Shown here piece after piece: positions 44,638 to 52,324 of a stretch of DNA of 64,000 nucleotides (position 1 is its first letter; every line of letters starts with the position of its first letter). The stretch lies in contig NZ_JAKCFI010000001.1 of the NCBI RefSeq assembly GCF_021412625.1, positions 806,001 to 870,000 on the forward strand, written 5' to 3'. The translations under genes and the position numbers were made by a program. Source of the stretch: Myxococcus stipitatus (GTDB lineage: Bacteria > Myxococcota > Myxococcia > Myxococcales > Myxococcaceae). Under the pieces are notes generated by a model. That model did not search any database, was not told where the DNA came from, and saw nothing but the letters and a program-made list of their open reading frames with translations.

Positions 44638-46460
44638 GCGGGGCGGGCGGCGTCCCGGCGCGGAGCCGAGACGACTTCACCACGCTCTTCGTCCTGGAGG
44701 CGCTCGTCGGACAGGGGTTGCTCACGCCCCAGCAGGCCCAGGACGTGCTCGCGCGGGAGTCCGCCGCGCGGGCGCGCGTCCTCAAGTCGCAGACGGCCGC
44801 GGCGGGCAAGGACGCCGCGCGCTACGACGTGTCTCCCGTGGAGGTCGTGGCCGCGTTCCAGGTGCCCCTGGCCAACGGGCGCGGCCTGCTGGACGAGGAC
44901 CGCGTGACGGAGGCCGCGGCGCGCGCCGCGGGCATCGCCTACCGGAAGATCGACCCGCTCCGGCTGGACATGACGCTGGCCACGCGCACGGTGTCGCGGC
45001 CCTATGCGCAGAAGCACGTGCTGCTGCCGCTGGAGCGCACCCAGCAGGGGCGGCTGGTGGTGGCGGTGGCCAACCCGTTCGACCGGGAGCTGTTCGAGAG
45101 CTTCCACCGGCTGACGGGGCTGGTGGTGGAGCCGGTGCTGAGCGCGAAGGCGGACATCCTCAAGTCCATCGCGGACATCTACGGCTTCAAGAAGACGCTG
45201 GCGGCCGCGGCGGACGACTTCGGCGGAGCGAACGTCCAGATCGCCAACTTCGAGCAGCTCGTGTCGCTCAGCGGCACGCAGGAGCTGGAGGCGTCGGACC
45301 GGCCGGTGGTGCAGGCGGTGGACTACCTGCTGCGCTACGCCTTCGACAACCGGGCGTCCGACATCCACATCGAGCCCAAGCGCGCGACGAGCGTGGTGCG
45401 CCTGCGCATCGACGGGGTGTTGCACCCGGTGTACACGTTGCCGGCGCCGGTGCATCCGCCGGTCGTGTCGCGCGTGAAGATGCTGGCGCGCATCGACATC
45501 TCGGAGAAGCGCAAGCCGCAGGACGGCCGCATCAAGACGGAGCGCGACGGCCGCGAGGTGGAGCTGCGTGTCAGCACGCTGCCCACCGCCTTCGGCGAGA
45601 AGGTCGTCATCCGCATCTTCGACCCGGAGACGCTGGTGCAGGACATCGCCCAGCTGGGCTTCGAGCCCGACGAGAAGAGCGCCTTCGAGTCGTGGATCGA
45701 CCAGCCGCACGGGCTCATCCTCGTCACCGGGCCCACGGGCAGCGGCAAGACGACGACGCTCTACTCGGCGCTCAAGGCGCTGGCGGGGCCGGACGTCAAC
45801 GTCACCACCATCGAAGACCCCATCGAGATGGTGTGGGACGCCTTCAACCAGGTGCAGGTGCAGCCCAAGGTGGGGCTCGACTTCGCGGGGGCGCTGCGCC
45901 ACATCCTCCGCCAGGACCCGGACGTCATCATGGTGGGCGAGATTCGAGACCCGGAGACGGCGGAGAACGCCATCCAGTCCGCGCTCACCGGCCACCTCGT
46001 CCTCTCCACGTTGCACACCAACGACGCGGTGGGCGCGGTGGCGCGCATGCGGGACCTGGGCGTGCCGTCCTTCCTGCTCGCGCAGTCCTTGCTGGGCGTC
46101 ATGGCGCAGCGCCTGCTCCGGCGCGTGTGCAGCCACTGTGCGCAGGAGGCGACGTTGACGCCGGACGAGTTGATCGCGCTCCAGGCGCCCTTGCCCCTGC
46201 TGCCGGGCGGCGTGCGCATCCTCACGGGCGCGGGCTGCGTGCGCTGCCGGGGCACGGGCTACGTGGGGCGCACGGGGGTCTTCGAAATCGTCACCACGGG
46301 CCCGGAGCTGCGTGACCTGATTGCGCGCGAGGCCCCCTATTCGACGCTGGTGGACGCCGCGCGGCGCTCGGGCATGCGCACCCTGCGCGAGGCCGCCGTG
46401 CGCAAGCTGGCCCAGGGGCTCACCGCGTTCGACGAGGTGGTGCGCATGACGTCCGCGTGA
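44622..46460 (+). CDS. GspE/PilB-family secretion or pilus assembly ATPase
   Basis: The 612-residue product is a hexameric ATPase of the type II secretion/type IV pilus kind. It has an N-terminal MshEN/GspE-N domain (about 80-200) and a central domain (RASDIHIEPKRATSVVRLRIDG). The RecA-like core has Walker A GPTGSGKT, the Asp box TTIEDPIE, Walker B RQDPDVIMVGEIRDPETAE and a His box LSTLHTNDA. The tetracysteine zinc module (CSHC, CVRC) near residues 502-545 is typical of GspE and PilB. The start is a GTG at 44622 with GGAAGGAG upstream. No pilin, inner-membrane partner or secretin gene is in the window, so it is an orphan ATPase coupled to the matrixin-like gene. Confidence 0.9.
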   Translation: MAQGVSGAGGVPARSRDDFTTLFVLEALVGQGLLTPQQAQDVLARESAARARVLKSQTAAAGKDAARYDVSPVEVVAAFQVPLANGRGLLDEDRVTEAAARAAGIAYRKIDPLRLDMTLATRTVSRPYAQKHVLLPLERTQQGRLVVAVANPFDRELFESFHRLTGLVVEPVLSAKADILKSIADIYGFKKTLAAAADDFGGANVQIANFEQLVSLSGTQELEASDRPVVQAVDYLLRYAFDNRASDIHIEPKRATSVVRLRIDGVLHPVYTLPAPVHPPVVSRVKMLARIDISEKRKPQDGRIKTERDGREVELRVSTLPTAFGEKVVIRIFDPETLVQDIAQLGFEPDEKSAFESWIDQPHGLILVTGPTGSGKTTTLYSALKALAGPDVNVTTIEDPIEMVWDAFNQVQVQPKVGLDFAGALRHILRQDPDVIMVGEIRDPETAENAIQSALTGHLVLSTLHTNDAVGAVARMRDLGVPSFLLAQSLLGVMAQRLLRRVCSHCAQEATLTPDELIALQAPLPLLPGGVRILTGAGCVRCRGTGYVGRTGVFEIVTTGPELRDLIAREAPYSTLVDAARRSGMRTLREAAVRKLAQGLTAFDEVVRMTSA

Positions 46461-47059
46461 GGCGGGCGTCGCGACGTCGGTCGCTCGGGGGCCGACGTCG
46501 CCGAGATGGCCGCAGATGATCTGCGCAGCGAAGCCGGCGGGGGCACATGTGGACGAACGCGGGCGCGGAGCTTTGTGAAGCCACCTTGTCGTAGGCGCTG
46601 GGCTTCTCGCTGTCGGGTAAAGACAGCCATCGAGCGCTCGAGTTCGTTTGTCTCGGTGAAGCCGAGAGAAGTGAGTCCTTGCGTTGGTGTCTCGTGAGAA
46701 TTCATGCGCCGAACCATCTCCTCGAGTCGCATCCGTTCCTGCGTATGTCTGGATTCGCGCCCATTCCGAGCGTTCCTGATTGCATCTGTCTGTTTGGAAT
46801 TGTCGGGGGATTCCAGACGTCTTCCAGGGGCTCGATGCCGTGGTCCAGCTCCATGTGGGGAACGGGACTGTCGTGCGCGGTGGACCGTTGTTACTCGATG
46901 ACGAGTTTGGCCAGGACCCTGGATTCCGGAAGGGCACCGCCGAGGGGGACTGGCGCCCCTGACTCACGAGGGTCCCCGTGCCGTCGAACACCTGCGTGTA
47001 CACCTTGCCCTGGCTGGCGCCCATCCTGGGCGCGCGAACGCAATGGCCATGCGGCCTCT
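46461..47059. other. 599-base gap of lower GC with no confident gene
   Basis: After the terminator the sequence from about 46503 to 47059 is clearly less GC-rich than its surroundings and has short open frames on both strands, none longer than about 130 codons and none with a recognisable domain. A minus-strand reading near 46960-47020 gives a protein-like fragment (GKVYTQVFDGTGTLVSQG) in an otherwise empty frame, so a decayed gene is possible. Confidence 0.45.
46471..46501 (+). terminator. Probable terminator of the ATPase gene
   Basis: GCGACGTCGG (46471-46480) pairs perfectly with CCGACGTCGC (46492-46501) around an 11-base loop, ten bases after the ATPase stop. No T run follows. Confidence 0.55.
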
Positions 47060-48496
47060 TCACTCCGTGATGAGCTCCGCGCTCACGAGCGAGGAGGGCT
47101 CGAGCTCCGGCCCGAGGAGGAAGTAGGTGCTCAGGAACCTCGAGGTCACCTGGCATCGGAGCGCTCCCATGTCATCGGGCTGGAGCGCGTAGACGGAACC
47201 CAGGTGCCGCTCGCCCAGCGAGTACACGTGGTGCAGGAGCCGCGGAGCCCCACCGGGGTCCGAGCGTCGCTCGAGGGCGAACGGCTGACTGAAGCACTCG
47301 TCCGGATAGGCAATCGCCAGTCGCTGGGTGCAGCCTGGATCTGCGAAGTGCTGCACCGCGAGGTAGCTCGCGGCGGGAATGCACCGCAGCTGGGCGTCAC
47401 CCGCCAGGAGGAACTCACACTCCACACCCCACCGCGTATCGACAGGTTTCCACGGCAGCGTCAGCGAGGGGGCCACGGAGAGGAGGCTCTCCGTCAACTG
47501 GCCCCTCGCGTCGCCGTGCACGACGGCGGCGCCGACCCAGGACGACGCCGGCGATTCCTCTCCGCGGCGGTAGGCGAAGCCGGGGACCTCCGAGGTGCCC
47601 GACCGGACGTCATGACAGGCGCCGTCCCTCGCGAATTCATAGACGCTCTCGAGCACCTCGCCCACCTCGTGGATGGACGTGGTCGTCCCGCAGTGGTCGA
47701 TCGTGGTGTCGCGGATGAAGCGAAGGGAGGTGCAGGTGCTCGCGGCGGCCCGTTCGGCGCAGCGCTCGTCCGCGAAGTAGCCGAAGGCACCTTCGCTCAC
47801 GGACACTCCAGACGGCAGGCAGCGAACGCTCGAGTCACTCGCCAGGGCGAACGTGCACGAGGTGCTTCGGGCATCGTCCTCGATGTCGAGCAACGCGGAC
47901 GACCCGTCCTCGCCTTCGATGACCTGGACCGCCAGGCCCGCCTCGCGGGCCGCCTGCCGCGCCTCGCCACGCACGAAGGTCCACTCCGGGACGGGCTCGC
48001 CCACCTCGTAGGCGTACGCGGCCCAGGAGGGCAGGGGCTCACTCACACAGGGGCCCTCCGGGGAGGTCTTCCGGAAGGTCGCTCCCATCACGCGCTGCCC
48101 CAGGTAGCGCAAGCGCCATCCCTGCTCACAGGAGGTCGCCTGCATCCGCAGCGCGGTGGCGGGGCGTTGCTCCTCGAGGAAGTACGCGACGGGCCGCGTG
48201 CAGGTGTTGTCCGCGAAATAGCCCACGCGGGACTCGAAGAAGACCTGCGCGTCGGGGAGGCAATACAGCGCGCCCTCGGAGGTGAAGCGCCGCCAGTGAC
48301 ACGGCTGCCCCGTCACGAGGTCCACCTGCTCGAGAGGCTGGCGATAGCCCCCTTCGGCGGACAGCCACCTCACCTGGAGCCGGCTGCCGCTCCGGAAGAG
48401 CTCGAGGGGACGCGCCGGCCCCGGCTCGGCGTCTCCGCTGCAACCCGTGCTCGTCACGACGACACCTGCCACCAGGACTCGGAACCACTGTCGCAT
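47060..48496 (-). CDS. Lipoprotein with three Cys-containing internal repeats
   Basis: This 478-residue exported protein has a lipobox-like STGC with Cys19. It contains three related segments, each with a small residue pattern (Y/R)C(L/I)P, then about 12 residues, then (Y/H)FAD, two residues and Cys: around YCLPDAQ..GYFADNTC, RCLPSGV..GYFADERC and RCIPAAS..QHFADPGC. Each repeat probably forms one disulfide-stapled unit. I do not recognise a family or an active site. It is the first or only gene of its minus-strand unit and lies beside other envelope proteins. A surface or periplasmic binding role is plausible but unproven. Confidence 0.72.
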   Translation of the reverse strand: MRQWFRVLVAGVVVTSTGCSGDAEPGPARPLELFRSGSRLQVRWLSAEGGYRQPLEQVDLVTGQPCHWRRFTSEGALYCLPDAQVFFESRVGYFADNTCTRPVAYFLEEQRPATALRMQATSCEQGWRLRYLGQRVMGATFRKTSPEGPCVSEPLPSWAAYAYEVGEPVPEWTFVRGEARQAAREAGLAVQVIEGEDGSSALLDIEDDARSTSCTFALASDSSVRCLPSGVSVSEGAFGYFADERCAERAAASTCTSLRFIRDTTIDHCGTTTSIHEVGEVLESVYEFARDGACHDVRSGTSEVPGFAYRRGEESPASSWVGAAVVHGDARGQLTESLLSVAPSLTLPWKPVDTRWGVECEFLLAGDAQLRCIPAASYLAVQHFADPGCTQRLAIAYPDECFSQPFALERRSDPGGAPRLLHHVYSLGERHLGSVYALQPDDMGALRCQVTSRFLSTYFLLGPELEPSSLVSAELITE

Positions 48497-48653
48497 CGGT
48501 CTCCTTCACGGAAGACGCGAGGGCCGAGGCGCGGGACTCGCTCGCGCTCGCTCATGGCCTCGCGGGGTGTGGCGCAGGAGACGGATGAGTCGTGGATTCC
48601 GGACAACGGCCCGTGCACGCGCGGAGCCATGAGCCCGCCCCCACGAACGCGAA

Positions 48654-48683
48654 CGGCCCGGCCCCTGGGGAGGGACCGGGCCG
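48654..48683. terminator. Probable terminator downstream of the barrel operon
   Basis: CGGCCCGG (48654-48661) pairs perfectly with CCGGGCCG (48676-48683) around a 14-base loop. It is 31 bases past the stop of the minus-strand barrel gene and could also mark the start side of the lipoprotein gene. Confidence 0.5.
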
Positions 48684-48713
48684 CGAGCGCGTCACGGGGG
48701 ACGCTGGCGCCGA

Positions 48714-50246
48714 CTAGAAGCGGGCCTGGAGCAGCGTGTTGAAGCCCAGCGCGTGCGGCTTCTCGAACGTGGGCTGGGCAATGCCCGTCACGTCGTCCCG
48801 GAACGTGGTCCGGTTGGTGTCGTACGTGTAGTAGACCTCGCCCACCGCGGCGACGGAGTCCGACAGGTCCCAGCGGAAGGTGGCCTTCGCGGAGTAGATG
48901 GGCTCCGCCTCGCACGCGCCGGAACCACCGCACGTCTCCGGCAGGATGCTCAGCTGGTTCACGTCACGCACCACCACCGTGCGCGTGCCGACGAGGTTGT
49001 CCGGCGGGTTGTTGCCACCCAGGATGGTGGTGGGGCTGCGGAAGGAGGCCGGCCGCTGCACGCCGACGATGAAGCCCGGCGTGAAGTGCAGGGCGGGGAA
49101 GTGGTAGTCCGCGCCCAGCGCCAGGAACATCTCCGGGTTCAGCTTCGTGCCCTCGGGGAAGTCCTGGAACGGCGGGAAGCCAGGCACCTCGAACTGGATG
49201 AAGGACAGGCTGCGGTACAGGCCGAGCAGGCTGATGCGCAGGAAGTCGAGCTTCGCGCGGGCCTGGAGGGCCACGGCCGTGGCGCCCTGGGGCTTGGTCG
49301 CGCCGAACTCGTCCGGCTTCTCCAGCGTCTGGGACAGGTAGCTGCCCTCGAGCGACACGGAGTAGGACAGGCCACCCGGGTACTGCTCCGGCGCGAAGAA
49401 GCGCTGGTAGATTTCCGGGTCGTTCTTGTACAGGCGGAAGTCCACGCTCGTGCCCACCGGCACGCCCACGTGGTAGACGACCTGCGCGGACAGACCCGCC
49501 GCGTTCACCGGAGCCTCGACGCCCAGGGTGGCGAGGCCCGGCACCAGGCCCTTCTGGAAGTAGCCGCCACCGGCCTCGACGCGCAGCGTGTCCAGGATGT
49601 CCCAGCCCGCGCCCGCCATGACACCGTAGAGCGTCTCCTCCTCGAGGATGAGCTCGTTCTGCACCAGCGCCGTCTTGCCGCCGATGTACGCGTACCACTT
49701 GTCGCGGGTGATCTGCAGCTTGGCGCCCGGCACGCCGTTGGCCGTGGAGCGCGTGGTGAACACGCCGCTGCCGCCCCAGGAGATGCGGTACGCGTAGCCC
49801 AGACGGAAGCGGTCCGCGGACACCGGGAAGCCGACCAGCGAGATGCCTTCCTTCTCACCCCAGCCCGGCGGCTGGTAGTTGAGCCGGATGTAGCTGGAGT
49901 TGTCCTGGATGGCCACGCCACCGTTGGGACGCTCCAGCATCAGCAGCGTGAGGGCGGCCTCCGTGGTGAGCCCCTCGAAGAAGGCGGGGGCCTTCTTGTA
50001 GAGCACCACGTTCGACAGCGACTCGAAGCCGGAGAAGCGGGTGTTGAAGTTGTCGTAGAACTGAGTGTTCTGGTTGCCCGCGCCAAAGCGCGCGTTCGGG
50101 CTGTTGGGCGTCGTCTCACCCGAACCCGCCAGGACGTTGTCGTCAGCGAAGACGAACGACAGGCGCGTGTCGACGAAGTCACCAGCCCAAGCGGGCGCAC
50201 TCAAGGAGATAAGCCCGGTCAGGGCCAGCGTCTGCAGCGTTTTCAA
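48714..50246 (-). CDS. Outer-membrane beta-barrel protein of unknown function
   Basis: The 510-residue product has a signal peptide ending at AWA and then many amphipathic strands separated by polar turns. The final residues, FNTLLQARF, end in phenylalanine as expected for barrel insertion by the BAM complex. Strands such as AKLDFLRISLLGLYRSLSF and AKATFRWDLSDSVAAVGEVYYTYD are clear by eye. One loop carries two cysteines (ETCGGSGAC), perhaps a disulfide. No specific porin family is recognised. It lies 86 bases downstream of the large lipoprotein gene on the same strand and is likely the third gene of the phosphoesterase module. Confidence 0.75.
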   Translation of the reverse strand: MKTLQTLALTGLISLSAPAWAGDFVDTRLSFVFADDNVLAGSGETTPNSPNARFGAGNQNTQFYDNFNTRFSGFESLSNVVLYKKAPAFFEGLTTEAALTLLMLERPNGGVAIQDNSSYIRLNYQPPGWGEKEGISLVGFPVSADRFRLGYAYRISWGGSGVFTTRSTANGVPGAKLQITRDKWYAYIGGKTALVQNELILEEETLYGVMAGAGWDILDTLRVEAGGGYFQKGLVPGLATLGVEAPVNAAGLSAQVVYHVGVPVGTSVDFRLYKNDPEIYQRFFAPEQYPGGLSYSVSLEGSYLSQTLEKPDEFGATKPQGATAVALQARAKLDFLRISLLGLYRSLSFIQFEVPGFPPFQDFPEGTKLNPEMFLALGADYHFPALHFTPGFIVGVQRPASFRSPTTILGGNNPPDNLVGTRTVVVRDVNQLSILPETCGGSGACEAEPIYSAKATFRWDLSDSVAAVGEVYYTYDTNRTTFRDDVTGIAQPTFEKPHALGFNTLLQARF

Positions 50247-50332
50247 GTTCCCTCTCCACGGAGCGGCCCGCTCGGGATCGCTCCTCCCTGCGTCCCGGGG
50301 TCACCGGGACGCGAGTTCTTTCAAAAAGTGAG

Positions 50333-52324
50333 TTACGGCGTCACGCAAGGCTTGATGGGGCGCGGGCACTCCAGGCCCGGACCGGGGTAGCAGCACACGT
50401 CGTCCTGGTCCCGGGGCTGCACCACCCACCGGGGCCGCGCGGCGCTGACGTGCCGCAGATGGCCCGTCACGTCGAAGGTGGCCGCGTGCAGCAGCTTGCA
50501 CTGCTGCTGACGGTCCGCGTCGCCGTCCGTCTCGCTGCAGTTGACCACCAGGTCCGGCACGGCGTCCTTCATCACCACGTTGATGCGCGAGCGCGGGTGC
50601 TGCGACACCGTGCAGTTGGCCGTGGTCGTCGTGTCCTTCCCGGACACCCAGACGTAGGACTCGCTCGCGGCCATGACGTGGTCCAGGCGGGTGAGCGCCG
50701 CCAGCTCCTGCGTCCCCTCCGCGGCGGGCACGCTCGTGCCGCCGAAGCGCACGCTCACCGGCTCGTCGCACGCCACCGCGACCGTCACGCCCGCGGCGAA
50801 GCCGTTGGTGGAGCGCGTCCACTGCTCGGTCGCCGGGGCCACCGGGGGCACCGCCGCCAGCGCCTGGAGCCGCGCGGGCACCGAGTCATCCAGCCCCGCG
50901 GCCGGCTGGCCCGGCGGGTTCATCTCCACCACGAACTGGCCGAAGCTGTCGTACGTGTTCTTCTCCGCGCAGACCTGGTTGGCGAACTGGCCCACGCCCA
51001 GCGTGCAGTCGATGTTGCACTGCCGCTCCGGCACGTCCGGGTCGGACGGGTTGTCCGTACCGCAGGAGCCGAACGTCCCCGCGCGCGTGTCCGGGCAGAA
51101 GAAGGGGACCGTGTTGTTGCCGTTGGCGTCGCAGTTCTTGAAGACGGTGGGGAACTTCACCCGGCGCACCTTCACCAGCGACGACTCCAGGCTCTCCATC
51201 TTGTAGTTGCCGTAGCTGTAGCCACACAGCGGGTCCGTGACGTACGGCGACGCGCTGTAGCCACACAGCCGGCCGTTGATCTCCGTCGGCGGCGCCAGCG
51301 CCAGGTACTTGTTCCACTCGGACTGGGGCAGCAGGCGGACCTTCTCGCGGATGCTCCACGACGGGAAGGTCAGCTGCGTGGTGGCGGTGAACTCCTGCAC
51401 GGAGCCCGCGATGGTCCACAAGAGGTCGCCCGGGTCCAGGCCCTCCGGGAAGGAGTAGTTGTAGATGTAGATGGAGTTGAAGCGGCCCGGGTAGTAGCCG
51501 CTGGGCTCCGGCGTCTGGGTGTTGCCGCCGCTGACGGAGCCTTCCTTGATGCGGCAGGCGGTCAGGTCCGTGACGTAGAAGCCGCCGGGGTCCGTGCCCG
51601 TCACCAGCAGCGTCACCGGCTGGTCGTGGTTCGGGTCGTCCGGGGCGCAGTTCTGCTTGAGCACCGCGCCCGCCTCCGGGTTGACGCCGATGCGCATGAA
51701 GGTGCCGTTGTACGCGGTGAGCTGGTCACCGTTCTGGGGCACCTGCACCGTGGCGATGGTGGGCTCCTCGAAGAAGATGGAGCGCGACAGGCCCGTGGCG
51801 TACGAGCGCGACGCGGGCTCCTGGGGCAGCTCCCCGGCGATGACCTCGCCGTTGGAGTAGTCGACCTCGACCGGCTCGTCCTCCACCCAGACGTGGACCT
51901 CGCCGTAGAGCTGGCCGGTGCGCACCGTGCCGGAGCCCTGGCCCTGGTTGAGCTGGGACCAGCGGTAGCGGTACGCGCCCGTCAGGTTGCCCGGCACCGT
52001 GCGGAAGGAGACCGGGTTGTTGAACTCCGGCATCGGCTGGCCGTTCACGTCGACGGCGACGACGTCCAGGTCGATGTCCACCGCCGTGCGCGGCAGCGCC
52101 AGGCGGCAGTCCGGCGTACCCCGGACCTCGAGGGGCACCGCGTTCAGCGAGCCGTACCGGGCCAGGCACGAGCTCACCACCGGCAGCGCCGCGCGCGGGT
52201 TGGTGTCCGCGGCGTAGAAGCCCTTCACCGTCACCTGGAAGGACCCCACGCCGGAGGGCTGTTCGGTTTCCTTGGTGTAACAGCCGGCCAAGGCGAGGGC
52301 CGACAGCAGCATCAGTCGCTTCAT
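50333..52324 (-). CDS. Large surface lipoprotein of unknown function
   Basis: This 663-residue protein begins with a clear lipoprotein signal (LMLLSALALAGC, Cys15). The mature part looks beta-rich with several immunoglobulin-like stretches and 18 or so cysteines, many in the second half (CGYSASPYVTDPLCGYSY, QCNIDCTLGVG, CKLLHAATF, CCYPGPGLECPRPIKPC). I recognise no catalytic motif. Its ATG shares one base with the stop of the upstream phosphoesterase gene (TGATG), so the two are translationally coupled and their products probably work together at the outer surface. The final 30 residues are Cys/Pro-rich. Confidence 0.75.
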   Translation of the reverse strand: MKRLMLLSALALAGCYTKETEQPSGVGSFQVTVKGFYAADTNPRAALPVVSSCLARYGSLNAVPLEVRGTPDCRLALPRTAVDIDLDVVAVDVNGQPMPEFNNPVSFRTVPGNLTGAYRYRWSQLNQGQGSGTVRTGQLYGEVHVWVEDEPVEVDYSNGEVIAGELPQEPASRSYATGLSRSIFFEEPTIATVQVPQNGDQLTAYNGTFMRIGVNPEAGAVLKQNCAPDDPNHDQPVTLLVTGTDPGGFYVTDLTACRIKEGSVSGGNTQTPEPSGYYPGRFNSIYIYNYSFPEGLDPGDLLWTIAGSVQEFTATTQLTFPSWSIREKVRLLPQSEWNKYLALAPPTEINGRLCGYSASPYVTDPLCGYSYGNYKMESLESSLVKVRRVKFPTVFKNCDANGNNTVPFFCPDTRAGTFGSCGTDNPSDPDVPERQCNIDCTLGVGQFANQVCAEKNTYDSFGQFVVEMNPPGQPAAGLDDSVPARLQALAAVPPVAPATEQWTRSTNGFAAGVTVAVACDEPVSVRFGGTSVPAAEGTQELAALTRLDHVMAASESYVWVSGKDTTTTANCTVSQHPRSRINVVMKDAVPDLVVNCSETDGDADRQQQCKLLHAATFDVTGHLRHVSAARPRWVVQPRDQDDVCCYPGPGLECPRPIKPCVTP

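Noticed and set aside
46337-46732. Minus-strand frame of 131 codons near the ATPase end
   Set aside because: It overlaps the ATPase gene and terminator; only the first 40 residues look protein-like and no family is evident.
46780-46962. Plus-strand 60-codon frame in the lower-GC gap
   Set aside because: It is short, without a ribosome site or a recognisable domain; kept only as part of the possible decayed region.
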